A stretch of DNA of 64,000 nt from Methylobacterium gnaphalii (GTDB lineage Bacteria > Pseudomonadota > Alphaproteobacteria > Rhizobiales > Beijerinckiaceae): the NCBI RefSeq assembly GCF_007992215.1, contig NZ_BJZV01000009.1, forward strand, positions 62,001 to 126,000, read 5' to 3'. The notes beneath the pieces are model-generated. The model worked only from the letters and a program-made list of their open reading frames with translations. It was not told the DNA's origin and ran no database searches. The position numbers and the translations under genes were made by a program. How positions within the stretch are numbered: position 1 is the first letter of the stretch; every line of letters begins with the position of its first letter. Of this stretch, positions 1-8,363 are shown piece after piece.

Positions 1-659
1 CGGCAAACGAAATCGCCGGCTGGCTCGCGGCATCAGGCCTGACACTCGTCCAGACCAGCTTTCCTGCCGGCGAGACGGCTCGAGGCGAGAAAGGCTTCGC
101 CGCCCTGCCGGATCGCGCTGGGATCTTTCGCGAGAGCGTCGAGCCGACCCTCGACTTCGTTGAGGCGATCGGCGGCTGCCGCCTCGTCCATGCCATGGCC
201 GGGGTCAGTCCGGTCGGCGTGCAGCAGGACCGGCTCCTCGACATTTATCGCGAGAGCTTGGCTTACGCAGCCGATGCGGCGGCACGGCGCAACATTGAGA
301 TCATGATCGAGCCAATTGGGCCCGGATCGATCGCAGACTACATCGTCGACGATCCACTGCTCGCAATCCGGCTGATCCGCGAGGTCGGGCGGCCGAATAT
401 CAAGCTCCTGTTCGACGCCTACCACTGCCATTGCCTCGGCCATGATCCCGCATCGCTGATCCGTGAGCACGCGCCGCTGATCGCCCATGTCCAGATTGCC
501 GACGATCCGGGCCGCCACGAGCCCGGTACCGGCACGATCCGTTTCGAGCCGATCTTCGAGGCACTCGCCGAGGCTGGATACGAAGGCGCTATTGGCTGCG
601 AGTACCATCCGGCCGACACGACGGAGGAAGGGCTCGGCTGGATCAGAGGAGCAGCCTGA
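1..659 (+). CDS. hyi: Hydroxypyruvate isomerase-like TIM-barrel protein (5' end missing)
   Basis: The reading frame is open from the first bases of the window (frame of base 3) to the TGA at 657-659, so the N-terminus lies outside. About 218 residues are visible, against roughly 260 for the family. The sequence fits the xylose-isomerase-like TIM barrel of hydroxypyruvate isomerases, which interconvert hydroxypyruvate and tartronate semialdehyde. Visible hallmarks are the metal-ligand strands IMIEPIGPGS, KLLFDAYHCHC, HVQIADDPGRHEPGTG and, near the end, IGCEYHPA. The histidine and glutamate pattern looks intact. A decayed gene for a Tat-exported protein follows 30 bases downstream, so this may be the last working gene of a carbohydrate or aromatic catabolic cluster. 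The exact substrate is uncertain because close relatives (OtnI and other sugar isomerases) share these motifs. Confidence 0.85.
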   Translation, partial: ANEIAGWLAASGLTLVQTSFPAGETARGEKGFAALPDRAGIFRESVEPTLDFVEAIGGCRLVHAMAGVSPVGVQQDRLLDIYRESLAYAADAAARRNIEIMIEPIGPGSIADYIVDDPLLAIRLIREVGRPNIKLLFDAYHCHCLGHDPASLIREHAPLIAHVQIADDPGRHEPGTGTIRFEPIFEALAEAGYEGAIGCEYHPADTTEEGLGWIRGAA

Positions 660-691
660 ACAGCTCACCCGATAAGACAGGGGAAGAGATC

Positions 692-1000
692 GTGACGTAC
701 GCTGATCACAGCAGACGTACCGTGTTCGGCGGCGCGATGGCGGCTTTCGGAGCCTCAGTCGGGATTCGCCTCACCCGCCCGGCCTCTGCCTGACCCTCCG
801 TTGTATCAGGCTCCGACCTATCGCGTTCCCGCCAACCCCACCAATTGCCACTTCCACATCAACTGCCGAGGCGCTCTTCTCCAATCGGCGCCGCGGAGAA
901 TAATCCAGCGAAGGTCCTGGCTCGTCGCGCACGACAACAACGGCTGTAGCAGCGTCGATGTCAGCTTTTCGAGTTTGTACCGGCGCGCCCGATACTCCAG
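692..1000 (+). pseudogene. Remnant of a Tat-exported amidohydrolase-like protein
   Basis: A GTG at 692 follows a ribosome-binding sequence (GGGGAAG, 680-686). It opens a 33-codon frame that ends at TGA 791-793. The peptide is a complete twin-arginine signal, with SRRTVFGG near its start, a hydrophobic alanine/glycine core and a terminal ASA cleavage site, but no mature protein follows in frame. Two frames further on (about 798-862) the sequence reads like YRVPANPTNCHFHI. The HxH pattern there resembles the start of amidohydrolase_2 (LigI-like) enzymes. A stretch back in the first frame (about 867-940, SPIGAAENNPAK then ARRARQQRL) could be the next conserved segment. I infer a gene broken by at least two frameshifts. 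The amidohydrolase identity is tentative, while the orphan Tat signal is clear. The 3' limit is approximate. Confidence 0.4.
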
Positions 1001-1015
1001 CGGAGGCCCTCAACG

Positions 1016-1043
1016 AAAAAGTCCCGCCGTTAGGCAGGACTTT
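1016..1043 (-). terminator. Intrinsic terminator downstream of nrdJ
   Basis: AAAGTCC-C-GCC, loop GTTA, GGC-A-GGACTTT forms an 11-position stem with one mismatch. Read on the minus strand it is followed by a run of T (complement of AAAAA at 1016-1020). It lies about 50 bases beyond the nrdJ stop, in the right orientation to end that transcript. Confidence 0.7.
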
Positions 1044-1095
1044 CATGTCGTACTATGCGGAGCCGACTTACGCCGGCCCCACAATTCGAGGGCGC

Positions 1096-4000
1096 TTACG
1101 AGCAGCCCGTCGTGCCTCCACAGGTGTCGCATTTCAGGCAAGTGCCGTTGCGGACCAGCGTGAAGTTCGCGCATTCGGGGCAGGCTTCGCCGACATAGCC
1201 CTTCATCTTCGCCTCGGCGCGGCGGTCGGCGACCGTGCGCTCGGGTTTGGCGAAGGGGAGGGTATCCGCGATCGTTTCGGCATGGCCTGCCTGGACTGGC
1301 TCCGCCTTCAGCGCCGTCGCGCCGCGGGTGGCGTGGACCACGGCGCCGGCCGGTGACGAGGCGCTGGCAGCGCCGACGCCTGTGGCTGCACCGCCCGGGC
1401 CGCCCTGGATCAGGGTGAGCCGGTCGGCCGAGCCGCGCAGCAGGCCGCGGGAAACCACGCTGGAGGCCACAGGGCCTGGCTTGCCCGCATCGCGAGTGGT
1501 GTCGCCCTCGCCGCCGCCGAGCACGGTCGAGCCGATGTCCGATGGGTTGACGTGGGCGAGGTCGGTGCGGCCGAGATACGAGATGGCGAGTTCGCGGAAG
1601 ACGTAGTCGAGCAGCGAGGTCGCGTTCTTGATCGCGTCGTTGCCCTGCACGAAGCCCGACGGGTCGAACCGGGTGAAGGTGAAGGCCTCGACATACTCCT
1701 CCAGCGGCACGCCGTATTGGAGGCCGAGCGAGATCGCGATGGCGAAGTTGTTCATCAGGCTTCGGAAGGCAGCGCCCTCCTTGTGCATGTCGATGAAGAT
1801 CTCGCCGAGGCGGCCGTCGTCGTATTCGCCGGTGCGCAGATAGACCTTGTGGCCGCCAACCACCGCCTTCTGGGTGTAGCCCTTGCGGCGGTCGGGCATC
1901 TTCTCACGCGAGCGGATGTGCTCGACGCGCTCGATCACTCGCTCGACGATCTTCTCGGAGATCGCGGCGGCCTTGGCCGCGGCCGGGGCCTGAATCACGG
2001 CCTCGATGGCGTCGTCCTCATCCTCCTCGTCGGCAATCAGCGCGGCGTTGAGGGGCTGCGAAAGCTTGGAGCCGTCGCGGTAGAGCGCATTGGCCTTGAG
2101 CGCGAGCGTCCAGGACAGGCGGTAGGCCGCCTTGCAATCCTCGACGGTAGCGTCATTCGGCATGTTGATGGTCTTGGAGATCGCGCCCGAGATGAAGGGC
2201 TGTGCAGCCGCCATCATGCGGATGTGGCTCTCGACCGAGAGATAACGCTTGCCGGTACGGCCGCACGGGTTGGCGCAGTCGAACACCGCGTAATGCTCAG
2301 GCTTGAGGAAGGGCGCGCCCTCCAGCGTCATCGCCCCGCAGACGTGGATGTTGGCGGCCTCGATCTCCTTCTTCGAGAAGCCGAGGAAGGGCAGCAGTTC
2401 GAAGGTCGGGTCCGCGAGCTTCTCGGCGGGCACCTTGAGGGTGTCCTTCAGGAAGTCGTCGCCGAGCGTCCAGCGGTTGAACACGAACTTGATATCGAAG
2501 GCCGACTTCAGGCCCTTCTCCACCGCGGCGATCTTCTCGTCGGTGAAGCCGCGGGCCCGCAGGCTCGCCGGGTTGATGGCCGGCGCCTGGCCCAAGGAGC
2601 CGTGGCCGACAGCGTAGGCCTCGATCTCGGCGATCTCGCTCTCACGGTAGCCGAGCGCCCGCAGGGCATCGGGGGCCGCCTGGTTGATGATCTTGAAGTA
2701 GCCGCCGCCAGCGAGCTTCTTGAACTTCACTAGGGCGAAGTCGGGCTCGATGCCGGTGGTGTCGCAATCCATGACGAGGCCGATCGTACCGGTCGGCGCG
2801 ATGACGGTGGCCTGGGCGTTGCGGTAGCCGTGGGTCTCGCCGAGTTCGAGCGCGCGGTCCCAGGCGGCCTTGGCATGAGCGCCGAGATCGTCTTGCGGGA
2901 TGTTGGCGTGGTCGAGCGGCACCGGGGCGATCGAGAGGAACTCGTAGCCCGTGGCCTCGCCATGGGCCGCGCGGCGGTGGTTGCGGATCACCCGCAGCAT
3001 CGCATCGGCATTGTCCTCATAGGCGGCGAAGGGGCCGAGTTCGGACGCCATTTCGGCGGAGGTCGCGTAGCTCACGCCGGTCATGATCGCTGTGAGCGCG
3101 CCAGCCAACGCGCGGCCTTCCTTCGAGTCGTAGGGCAGGCCCATGGTCATCAGCAGGCCGCCGATATTGGCGTAGCCGAGACCGAGTGTGCGGTAGCGGT
3201 AGGAGAGCTCGGCGATCTCCTTCGAGGGGAACTGCGCCATCATCACCGAGATCTCGAGCACCACCGTCCAGAGGCGGTTGAGGTGCTCGAAGGCCTCGAC
3301 GTCGAAGCGCCTGGTGGCGCGGTCGTACATCGTCAGCAGGTTGGCCGAGGCCAGGTTGCAGGCGGTGTCGTCGAGGAACATGTATTCCGAGCACGGGTTC
3401 GAGGCCCGGATCCGGCCGCCCTGCGGGCAGGTGTGCCAGTCGTTCATCGTGGTGTTGAAGTGCAGGCCCGGATCGGCCGAGGCCCAGGCGGCCTCACCGA
3501 TCTTCTCCCAGAGGTCGCGGGCCTTCAGGGTCTTGGCGACCTTGCCGGAGGTGCGCGAGGTCAGGTGCCAGTCGCCGTCGGCATCCACCGCGCGCAGGAA
3601 GTCGTCGGTGAGCGAGACCGAGTTGTTGGAGTTCTGGCCGGCGACCGTCAGGTAGGCTTCGGAATCCCAGTCGGTGTCGTAGACGGGGAATTCGAGCTTG
3701 GTGAAGCCCTGCTTGGCGAACTGGATGACGCGCTTGACGTAGGCATCCGGCACCATCGCCTTGCGGGCAGCCTTGATCTCGCGCTTGAGGGCCGGGTTGC
3801 GCTCCGCGTCGTAGCAGGCATCGCCCTCGGCCTCGCACTGGGTGCAGGCCTTCATCACGGCGGTGAGGTGCTTCGAGACGACCTTGGAGCCGGTGACGAG
3901 GGCGGCGACCTTCTGCTCCTCCTTCACCTTCCAGTCGATGAAAGCCTCGATGTCGGGGTGGTCGATGTCGACGATCACCATCTTGGCGGCGCGGCGCGTG

Positions 4001-4818
4001 GTGCCGCCCGACTTGATCGCCCCGGCAGCCCGGTCGCCGATCTTGAGGAAGCTCATCAGGCCGGACGACTTGCCGCCGCCGCCGAGCTTCTCGTTCTCGC
4101 CGCGCAGCATCGAGAAGTTGGAGCCGGTGCCCGAGCCGTACTTGAACAGGCGCGCCTCACGGACCCAGAGGTCCATGATGCCGCCCTCGTTCACGAGGTC
4201 GTCCTGGACGCCCTGGATGAAGCAGGCATGCGGCTGCGGGTGCTCGTAGGAGGAGGTCGAGCGGGTCAGCTCACCGGTCTTCCAATCGCAGTAGAAGTGG
4301 CCCTGGCCGGGGCCGTCGATGCCGTAGGCCCAGTGCAGGCCGGTATTGAACCATTGCGGCGAGTTCGGCGCGACCATCTGCTTGGCGAGCATGTAGCGAA
4401 GCTCGTCCATGAAGGCCGAGGCGTCCTCCTCGGAGGTGAAATAGCCGCCCTTCCAGCCCCAGTAGGTCCAGCAGCCGGCGAGGCGATCGAAGACCTGCTG
4501 GGACGAGACCTCGGAGCCGAACCGCTGATCCTCCGGAAGCTCGGCGAGCGCCTTCTCGTCGGGCACCGAGCGCCACAGGAAGGAGGGAACATCGTTCTCC
4601 TCGACCTTCTTCAGGCGCGCGGGCACGCCGGCCTTGCGGAAATACTTCTGCGCCAGCACGTCGGCGGCAACCTGGCTCCAGCTCTCGGGCACGGAGATGC
4701 CGTCGAGGCGGAAGACGATCGAGCCATCCGGATTGCGGATCTCGCTCACCGCCTCGCGAAACGCGATCGCAGCGTAAGGGGACTGACCCGCCGTGGTGTA
4801 GCGACGCTCAAACCGCAT
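1096..4818 (-). CDS. nrdJ: Adenosylcobalamin-dependent ribonucleoside-diphosphate reductase (class II)
   Basis: This 1240-residue protein is an oxygen-independent class II ribonucleotide reductase. It uses coenzyme B12 to generate the thiyl radical that reduces ribonucleotides for DNA synthesis. The active-site block NPCSE is at residues 474-478 (Asn, Cys and Glu radical-chemistry residues), and PTGTIG is near residue 675. Glycine-rich [10 protein letters not shown] lies upstream. The C-terminus carries a CxxC...CxxC zinc-ribbon-like tail (CPECANF, then CLKCDTCGG) that ends in GCS, the usual redox-active tail of this long NrdJ class. I chose the ATG at 4818 because GGAGA lies 8 bases upstream and [16 protein letters not shown] is the usual family start. 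An ATG at 4833 is the alternative. The gene stands alone between a terminator and an upstream region with NrdR-box and DnaA-box candidates. Confidence 0.97.
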   Translation of the reverse strand: MRFERRYTTAGQSPYAAIAFREAVSEIRNPDGSIVFRLDGISVPESWSQVAADVLAQKYFRKAGVPARLKKVEENDVPSFLWRSVPDEKALAELPEDQRFGSEVSSQQVFDRLAGCWTYWGWKGGYFTSEEDASAFMDELRYMLAKQMVAPNSPQWFNTGLHWAYGIDGPGQGHFYCDWKTGELTRSTSSYEHPQPHACFIQGVQDDLVNEGGIMDLWVREARLFKYGSGTGSNFSMLRGENEKLGGGGKSSGLMSFLKIGDRAAGAIKSGGTTRRAAKMVIVDIDHPDIEAFIDWKVKEEQKVAALVTGSKVVSKHLTAVMKACTQCEAEGDACYDAERNPALKREIKAARKAMVPDAYVKRVIQFAKQGFTKLEFPVYDTDWDSEAYLTVAGQNSNNSVSLTDDFLRAVDADGDWHLTSRTSGKVAKTLKARDLWEKIGEAAWASADPGLHFNTTMNDWHTCPQGGRIRASNPCSEYMFLDDTACNLASANLLTMYDRATRRFDVEAFEHLNRLWTVVLEISVMMAQFPSKEIAELSYRYRTLGLGYANIGGLLMTMGLPYDSKEGRALAGALTAIMTGVSYATSAEMASELGPFAAYEDNADAMLRVIRNHRRAAHGEATGYEFLSIAPVPLDHANIPQDDLGAHAKAAWDRALELGETHGYRNAQATVIAPTGTIGLVMDCDTTGIEPDFALVKFKKLAGGGYFKIINQAAPDALRALGYRESEIAEIEAYAVGHGSLGQAPAINPASLRARGFTDEKIAAVEKGLKSAFDIKFVFNRWTLGDDFLKDTLKVPAEKLADPTFELLPFLGFSKKEIEAANIHVCGAMTLEGAPFLKPEHYAVFDCANPCGRTGKRYLSVESHIRMMAAAQPFISGAISKTINMPNDATVEDCKAAYRLSWTLALKANALYRDGSKLSQPLNAALIADEEDEDDAIEAVIQAPAAAKAAAISEKIVERVIERVEHIRSREKMPDRRKGYTQKAVVGGHKVYLRTGEYDDGRLGEIFIDMHKEGAAFRSLMNNFAIAISLGLQYGVPLEEYVEAFTFTRFDPSGFVQGNDAIKNATSLLDYVFRELAISYLGRTDLAHVNPSDIGSTVLGGGEGDTTRDAGKPGPVASSVVSRGLLRGSADRLTLIQGGPGGAATGVGAASASSPAGAVVHATRGATALKAEPVQAGHAETIADTLPFAKPERTVADRRAEAKMKGYVGEACPECANFTLVRNGTCLKCDTCGGTTGCS

Positions 4819-5018
4819 GAAACATCTCTCCATCGAGACACGAGGTCTCGGCCCGCGCCGAACGCAGGTCTTCGATCAGAAAATGGGGCGACCGCTCCCG
4901 ACGGAACTCACGCTCGCGAGCGGGTCCGATAAACCCACATCGACCGTCCGAAGCAGTGCACGAAGAGTAACGCTGGCCGCGCTCTCACGTCAACAACTGG
5001 TAGCGGCCGACTCCGGAT

Positions 5019-5034
5019 CCTCTAGATCTTGTGT
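5019..5034 (-). promoter_or_regulatory. Candidate NrdR box upstream of nrdJ
   Basis: On the minus strand the 16-mer ACACAAGATCTAGAGG matches the NrdR-box consensus acaCwAtATaTwGwgt at about 13 of 16 positions. It lies about 200 bases upstream of the nrdJ start. NrdR boxes usually occur in pairs with centres about 31 bases apart. The window offset by 31 bases (4988-5003) contains only a weak core, CAACAACTGG. The repressor gene nrdR is itself in this window at 28740. Confidence 0.5.
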
Positions 5035-5049
5035 TTCTGGACGGCTTCC

Positions 5050-5058
5050 TGTGGATAA
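5050..5058 (-). promoter_or_regulatory. Perfect DnaA box in the nrdJ upstream region
   Basis: TTATCCACA on the minus strand is an exact match to the strongest DnaA box consensus. It lies 15 bases from the NrdR-box candidate and about 230 bases upstream of nrdJ. DnaA is known to control nrdAB in E. coli, so a role in tying B12-dependent nucleotide reduction to replication initiation is plausible but inferred. Confidence 0.5.
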
Positions 5059-5331
5059 GTCCGGTCCGGCCCTAAGTGCGCTTGCCGCCCCATAAAAATC
5101 GCCCGGGAATTTTTTGCCTCCACAGGATCGGATGTGGAAACGTGGCCGGAGGCTGCGCACCACCCTTCGCGAGGCGCCCGAACGTGGCCCGAAAGCGACA
5201 GTCGGAGGGTGCTGGACTTCGCGGGGCCCTCTCAGCATAAGAGCGGCGGCTTCCATGCCCTCCGTTCGGTGGCCGTATCCGGCAACCCTGCGGCCGCGGC
5301 GTCGTTCAAAAGCGCTCAAGCGAGAGCAACC

Positions 5332-5748
5332 ATGGCCCTCAAGGACACGCTCCTGCGGATCTTCACCTGGTGGAACGGCCAGACCGTCTCGCTGGCGCTC
5401 CTGACCGCGCGCAGCGGTCAGTTCGTCGGAGCGGACGAATTCGGCAACCGGTACTACAAGGCCCTCGGCCCCTTGATCGACCGCTCGGTCGGGCCGGAGC
5501 GGCGCTGGGTTGTCTATAACGGCTACGCGGACGCCTCGCGCGTGCCGCCCGGCTGGCGCGCCTGGCTCTGCCACAATGGCGACCTGCCCCCGAGCGAGGA
5601 GGACTATCAGCCTCGCGAGTGGCAGAAGCCCCACCTCGAGAACCAGACCGGCACCGCGGCAGCCTACCGGCCGAAGGGCTCGCAGCTCTCCTGGGGCTCG
5701 CGACCGGCTGCGACCGGGGATTACGTGCCGTGGACACCGGGCGAGTAG
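5332..5748 (+). CDS. NADH:ubiquinone oxidoreductase 17.2 kDa-like subunit (NDUFA12 family)
   Basis: This 138-residue protein belongs to the NDUFA12 family, an accessory subunit of respiratory complex I found in alphaproteobacteria and mitochondria. The family pattern is clear: an N-terminal LLRIFTWWNGQT, then VGADEFGNRYYK, then ERRWVVYNGYADASRVPPGW with a following W-L, and a C-terminal WxPG-type ending (VPWTPGE). The ATG at 5332 begins the conserved N-terminus. The DUF2155 gene follows on the same strand 115 bases later, a pairing often seen in alphaproteobacteria. Confidence 0.93.
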   Translation: MALKDTLLRIFTWWNGQTVSLALLTARSGQFVGADEFGNRYYKALGPLIDRSVGPERRWVVYNGYADASRVPPGWRAWLCHNGDLPPSEEDYQPREWQKPHLENQTGTAAAYRPKGSQLSWGSRPAATGDYVPWTPGE

Positions 5749-5863
5749 GCAAGAGCGCCTCCTGCTGAGCCGCCCTTTTTCCACCAAGCTTCCCGTGTCT
5801 ACACCGCGCCATGCCGGCGCAGCTCCGGCCACACGCCCAGCACTGTCTTGAGAGGGGCGCGCC

Positions 5864-6532
5864 TTGAGCCGCAGAACTGCACGTCTTGTCTCCTCGATAG
5901 CCCTCGCGGCGGCGCTCGGCCTCGCTGCGGGTCCTGCCTCGGCCGACAAGATCAAGAACCCCACCGCGGTCTTCTCCGGCCTCGACAAGATCACGGGCCG
6001 GATCGTGTCCTTCGAGGTGGCCGTCGACGAGACCGTGCAGTTCGGTGCCCTGCAGCTGACGCCCCGCGTCTGCTACTCGCGTCCGCCCACCGAGACGCCG
6101 AAGACCACGACCTTCCTCGAGGTCGACGAGGTCACCCTCGACAACAAGTACCGGCGCATCTTCACCGGCTGGATGTTCGCCTCCAGCCCCGGCCTGCACG
6201 CGATCGAACATCCGATCTATGATGTCTGGCTCGTCGATTGTAAGGGCGGCACCGACGTGATCGCCGAGGTGAAGGAGCAGGAGGACACGCCTGCGCTCGC
6301 CTCTCGCGCCGACAAGAAGAAGCGCGATCGCGGCAACGATCCGACCAAGGCGACGGCTCAGATCAACCAGCAGGGCCAGGTCGACGTCGAGGGTCCGCGC
6401 GGCGTGCCGGTTCAGCCGAAGCAGAAGCCATCGCGCAAATTCTTCCCGACGAACGAGGGGCCGACCGCCGCCGCGCAGCGTCCGTCCCAGCCGCGGGAAC
6501 CGGAGAATTTCTTCGACCGCCTGTTCCGGTAG
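5864..6532 (+). CDS. DUF2155 domain-containing exported protein
   Basis: This 222-residue protein has an N-terminal signal peptide (hydrophobic core SSIALAAALGLAAGPASA, residues 10-27). A DUF2155 domain spans about residues 30-130. Its marks are ITGRIVSFEVAV, then a conserved cysteine (RVCYSRP) and a second one near the end (DVWLVDCKGG). The rest is a charged, probably disordered tail rich in K, P and Q. The start codon is TTG at 5864, with AGAGGGG just upstream. The family is a conserved alphaproteobacterial envelope protein of unknown function, usually found near the NDUFA12 gene and aat, as here. Confidence 0.85.
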   Translation: MSRRTARLVSSIALAAALGLAAGPASADKIKNPTAVFSGLDKITGRIVSFEVAVDETVQFGALQLTPRVCYSRPPTETPKTTTFLEVDEVTLDNKYRRIFTGWMFASSPGLHAIEHPIYDVWLVDCKGGTDVIAEVKEQEDTPALASRADKKKRDRGNDPTKATAQINQQGQVDVEGPRGVPVQPKQKPSRKFFPTNEGPTAAAQRPSQPREPENFFDRLFR

Positions 6533-6536
6533 CCGG

Positions 6537-7010
6537 CTAGGCGGCGATGCGCTGGCGGGAGGTCATGAACGGACCGACCGGCGCCTGCTCGGCCGCGAAT
6601 GTCGCGAAGCCGATCGGTTTCGGCAGGTTCAGATAGATCGCTTCCATCCCGCCCGAGCGGCGATAGGCTTCGTGCCAGAAACCCGAGCCGGCGGGGTCCC
6701 TGCCGAAGTCCCGCCACCAGGTCTTGTGCGGTTCCGAGCGGGTGAACGCCTCCAGGCTCTCGAAGTCGCGCCAGTACTGGCGCATGCCGATGTGGTTGAG
6801 GCCGTAGATCACGGTCTCATGGCATAGAAGCCCATCGGGTTTCACCCGGTCGATCCGGTTCAGTCCCTTGCCGATGCCGAGCAGCGCCTTCAGGCCGCGC
6901 CAGGTCGTTACCCGAAACCCGAGATAGACCACGACGAGATCGGGATAGCCCGAGGGGTCGACGGAGATACGCGGCGTTTGCCCTGCCGTCGCCGTGCTTT
7001 TCCCTTGCAT
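6537..7010 (-). CDS. DUF4188 family protein (monooxygenase-like)
   Basis: This 157-residue protein matches the DUF4188 pattern. Conserved pieces are a VVYLGFRV strand, then HIGMRQYWRDFESLEAF, then HKTWWRDF, then GFWHEAY, and IYLNLPKPIGFA near the end. The family resembles small dimeric ferredoxin-like-fold monooxygenases, but no reaction is firmly established. The ATG at 7010 is supported by a perfect AGGAGG 7 bases upstream. The gene is divergent from a TetR regulator, with only 37 bases between the two starts, and both share a duplicated operator. TetR control is therefore likely (inference). Confidence 0.75.
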   Translation of the reverse strand: MQGKSTATAGQTPRISVDPSGYPDLVVVYLGFRVTTWRGLKALLGIGKGLNRIDRVKPDGLLCHETVIYGLNHIGMRQYWRDFESLEAFTRSEPHKTWWRDFGRDPAGSGFWHEAYRRSGGMEAIYLNLPKPIGFATFAAEQAPVGPFMTSRQRIAA

Positions 7011-7025
7011 GGCCGAGCCTCCTGC

Positions 7026-7062
7026 TGACACTGTAAACATACGCGGGATGATTACAGTGTCA
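7026..7062. promoter_or_regulatory. Inverted-repeat operator between the DUF4188 and tetR genes
   Basis: TGACACTGTAA (7026-7036) and TTACAGTGTCA (7052-7062) are perfect 11-base inverted copies separated by 15 bases. Each arm is itself near-palindromic (ACA-n-TGT), so the site may hold two operators rather than one. It covers the whole 37-base gap between the divergent genes and the first codons of the regulator, which suggests autoregulation together with control of the DUF4188 gene. Confidence 0.7.
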
Positions 7063-7644
7063 ACATCAGCCAATCGATCAGCCAGCTACCACCATGGCGA
7101 CCTGCGCGAGGCCCTCGTCGTGGCTGGCCTCGCGATCCTGGAGGAGGGGGGTGATCCGAAGGCGCTGTCCTTGCGGGAGGCGACCCGTCGGGCCGGCGTC
7201 TCCGCCATGGCGCCCTACCGGCATTTCGCGGACAAGGACGCTCTGCTTGCCGCGGTCGCGACCATCGGCTTCCAGCGGCTTCGGGAGGCCCTTCTCGCGG
7301 CGGATGGGCAGGGAGGCGGCATCATGGCTCTTCGAGAGCAGGGCGTGGCCTACGTCGCCTTCGCCTGCGCCAACCCGGCGCTGTTTCGGCTGATGTTCGG
7401 CTCGGCCACCGCCAAGGACGACGCCATGGTTGCGGCGTCAAACGCGTCCTACGCGGTCATGGAGGAGCGGGTGCGCAGCCTCGTCCCGGCAGACAGGGTT
7501 GAGGACTGGGCTCTGCATTGCTGGGCGACGGCGCATGGCCTGGCTGCACTCGCCGTCGACGGACAGTTCGACGATACCGCCGAGACCATTGAGGCCATGA
7601 CTCGCCGCGTGATGAGCCTCGGCGCGGTGCCCGCGGTCTGCTGA
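7048..7644 (+). CDS. TetR/AcrR family transcriptional regulator
   Basis: This 198-residue protein has an N-terminal TetR helix-turn-helix. It begins with the diagnostic SYHHGDLREAL and includes SLREATRRAGVS then APYRHFADKDALLAAV, roughly residues 10-65. The C-terminal half (about 80-198) is a WHG-type ligand domain, with FACANPALFRLMFGS and HCWATAHGLAALA. The ATG at 7048 lies inside the spacer of the inverted-repeat operator. An in-frame GTG at 7057 is an alternative start. The position divergent to the DUF4188 gene and over the duplicated operator indicates that it regulates itself and that neighbour. The ligand is unknown. Confidence 0.88.
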   Translation: MITVSTSANRSASYHHGDLREALVVAGLAILEEGGDPKALSLREATRRAGVSAMAPYRHFADKDALLAAVATIGFQRLREALLAADGQGGGIMALREQGVAYVAFACANPALFRLMFGSATAKDDAMVAASNASYAVMEERVRSLVPADRVEDWALHCWATAHGLAALAVDGQFDDTAETIEAMTRRVMSLGAVPAVC

Positions 7645-7648
7645 GCGA

Positions 7649-8323
7649 TCAGGCCTCCGCAGAGGCCAGGGCCGCCAGCACCTCTCCTCCGCCGACGGCG
7701 CGATCGCGCGGCCAGACGTTCCAGTTCGCGTCCTGCGCCACGGCCTCGTTGAGCCGCCGCTTGTAGACGTTGCGGGGGATCTCGGCGGCGCCGAACTGGC
7801 TGAGGTGATCGGTCAGGAATTGCGTGTCGGCGAGGCGATAGCCACCGGCGCGGAGCCGCGCGACGAGATGGACGAGGGCCACCTTCGAGGCATCGCGGGC
7901 CTCGTGGAACATGCTCTCGCCGAAGAAGGCCGCGCCGAGCGAGACGCCGTAGAGGCCACCGACCAGCCGGCCCTCGGCATAGACCTCGATCGTGTGGCAG
8001 CGGCCGGCATCGAACAGGGCCCCGTAGAGCTCACGGATGCGGCGATTGATCCAGGTCCGACTAGAATCGCGCCGCGGCGCCGCGCACCCATCGATCACCG
8101 CGTCGAAGTCGCGGTCGCTCACCACCTCGAACACGTCAGAGCGGACGGTGCGGGCGAGACGGCGCGGGACGTGGAAGCGGTCGAGCGGCAGCACCCCGCG
8201 GGCGCGAGGCTCGACCCAATAGATCGTCGGATCGTCGGCATCCTCCGCCATGGGAAAGATGCCGGCGGCATAAGCCTTCAGCAGGACGTCCGGCGTGATC
8301 TCGACGGGGATCCGATCGTGCAT
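7649..8323 (-). CDS. aat: Leucyl/phenylalanyl-tRNA--protein transferase
   Basis: The 224-residue Aat enzyme transfers Leu or Phe from tRNA to N-terminal Arg or Lys of proteins. This creates N-degrons for ClpS/ClpAP in the cytoplasm. Family motifs are present: [12 protein letters not shown] near the start, then [13 protein letters not shown], the catalytic-region [18 protein letters not shown], and [15 protein letters not shown]. The ATG at 8323 gives the normal N-terminus ([18 protein letters not shown]). It is the last gene of the run aroQ > accB > accC > aat and lies 40 bases after accC. Confidence 0.95.
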   Translation of the reverse strand: MHDRIPVEITPDVLLKAYAAGIFPMAEDADDPTIYWVEPRARGVLPLDRFHVPRRLARTVRSDVFEVVSDRDFDAVIDGCAAPRRDSSRTWINRRIRELYGALFDAGRCHTIEVYAEGRLVGGLYGVSLGAAFFGESMFHEARDASKVALVHLVARLRAGGYRLADTQFLTDHLSQFGAAEIPRNVYKRRLNEAVAQDANWNVWPRDRAVGGGEVLAALASAEA

Positions 8324-8363
8324 CCCATCTTGTCGCGCGCCGGTCGCGCGAGCGCCAGTGCCC

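Larger units (their letters stand above)
4834..5331. other. Intergenic region between divergent nrdJ and the NDUFA12 gene
   Basis: About 500 bases without a convincing gene. The central part (5019-5058) carries a likely NrdR box and a perfect DnaA box, annotated separately. A short AT-rich patch at 5092-5115 (CATAAAAATC, then AATTTTTTG) is the only other departure from GC-rich sequence and could belong to a promoter. Apparent frames across 4990-5330 look like chance frames. Confidence 0.6.

Noticed and set aside
2830..4932. A 700-codon plus-strand frame antisense to nrdJ
   Set aside because: nrdJ is unmistakable on the minus strand. The antisense frame has shadow composition and no domain.
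4988..5003. Second NrdR box at the canonical 31-base spacing
   Set aside because: The core CAACAACTGG matches the consensus only weakly, so I do not annotate it as a site.
5014..5030. Overlapping BamHI, XbaI and BglII-like sites (GGATCCTCTAGATCT) resembling a vector polylinker
   Set aside because: The flanking sequence on both sides is ordinary for this genome and no other vector sequence is present. The overlap with an NrdR-like box is a simpler explanation, though resequencing would settle it.
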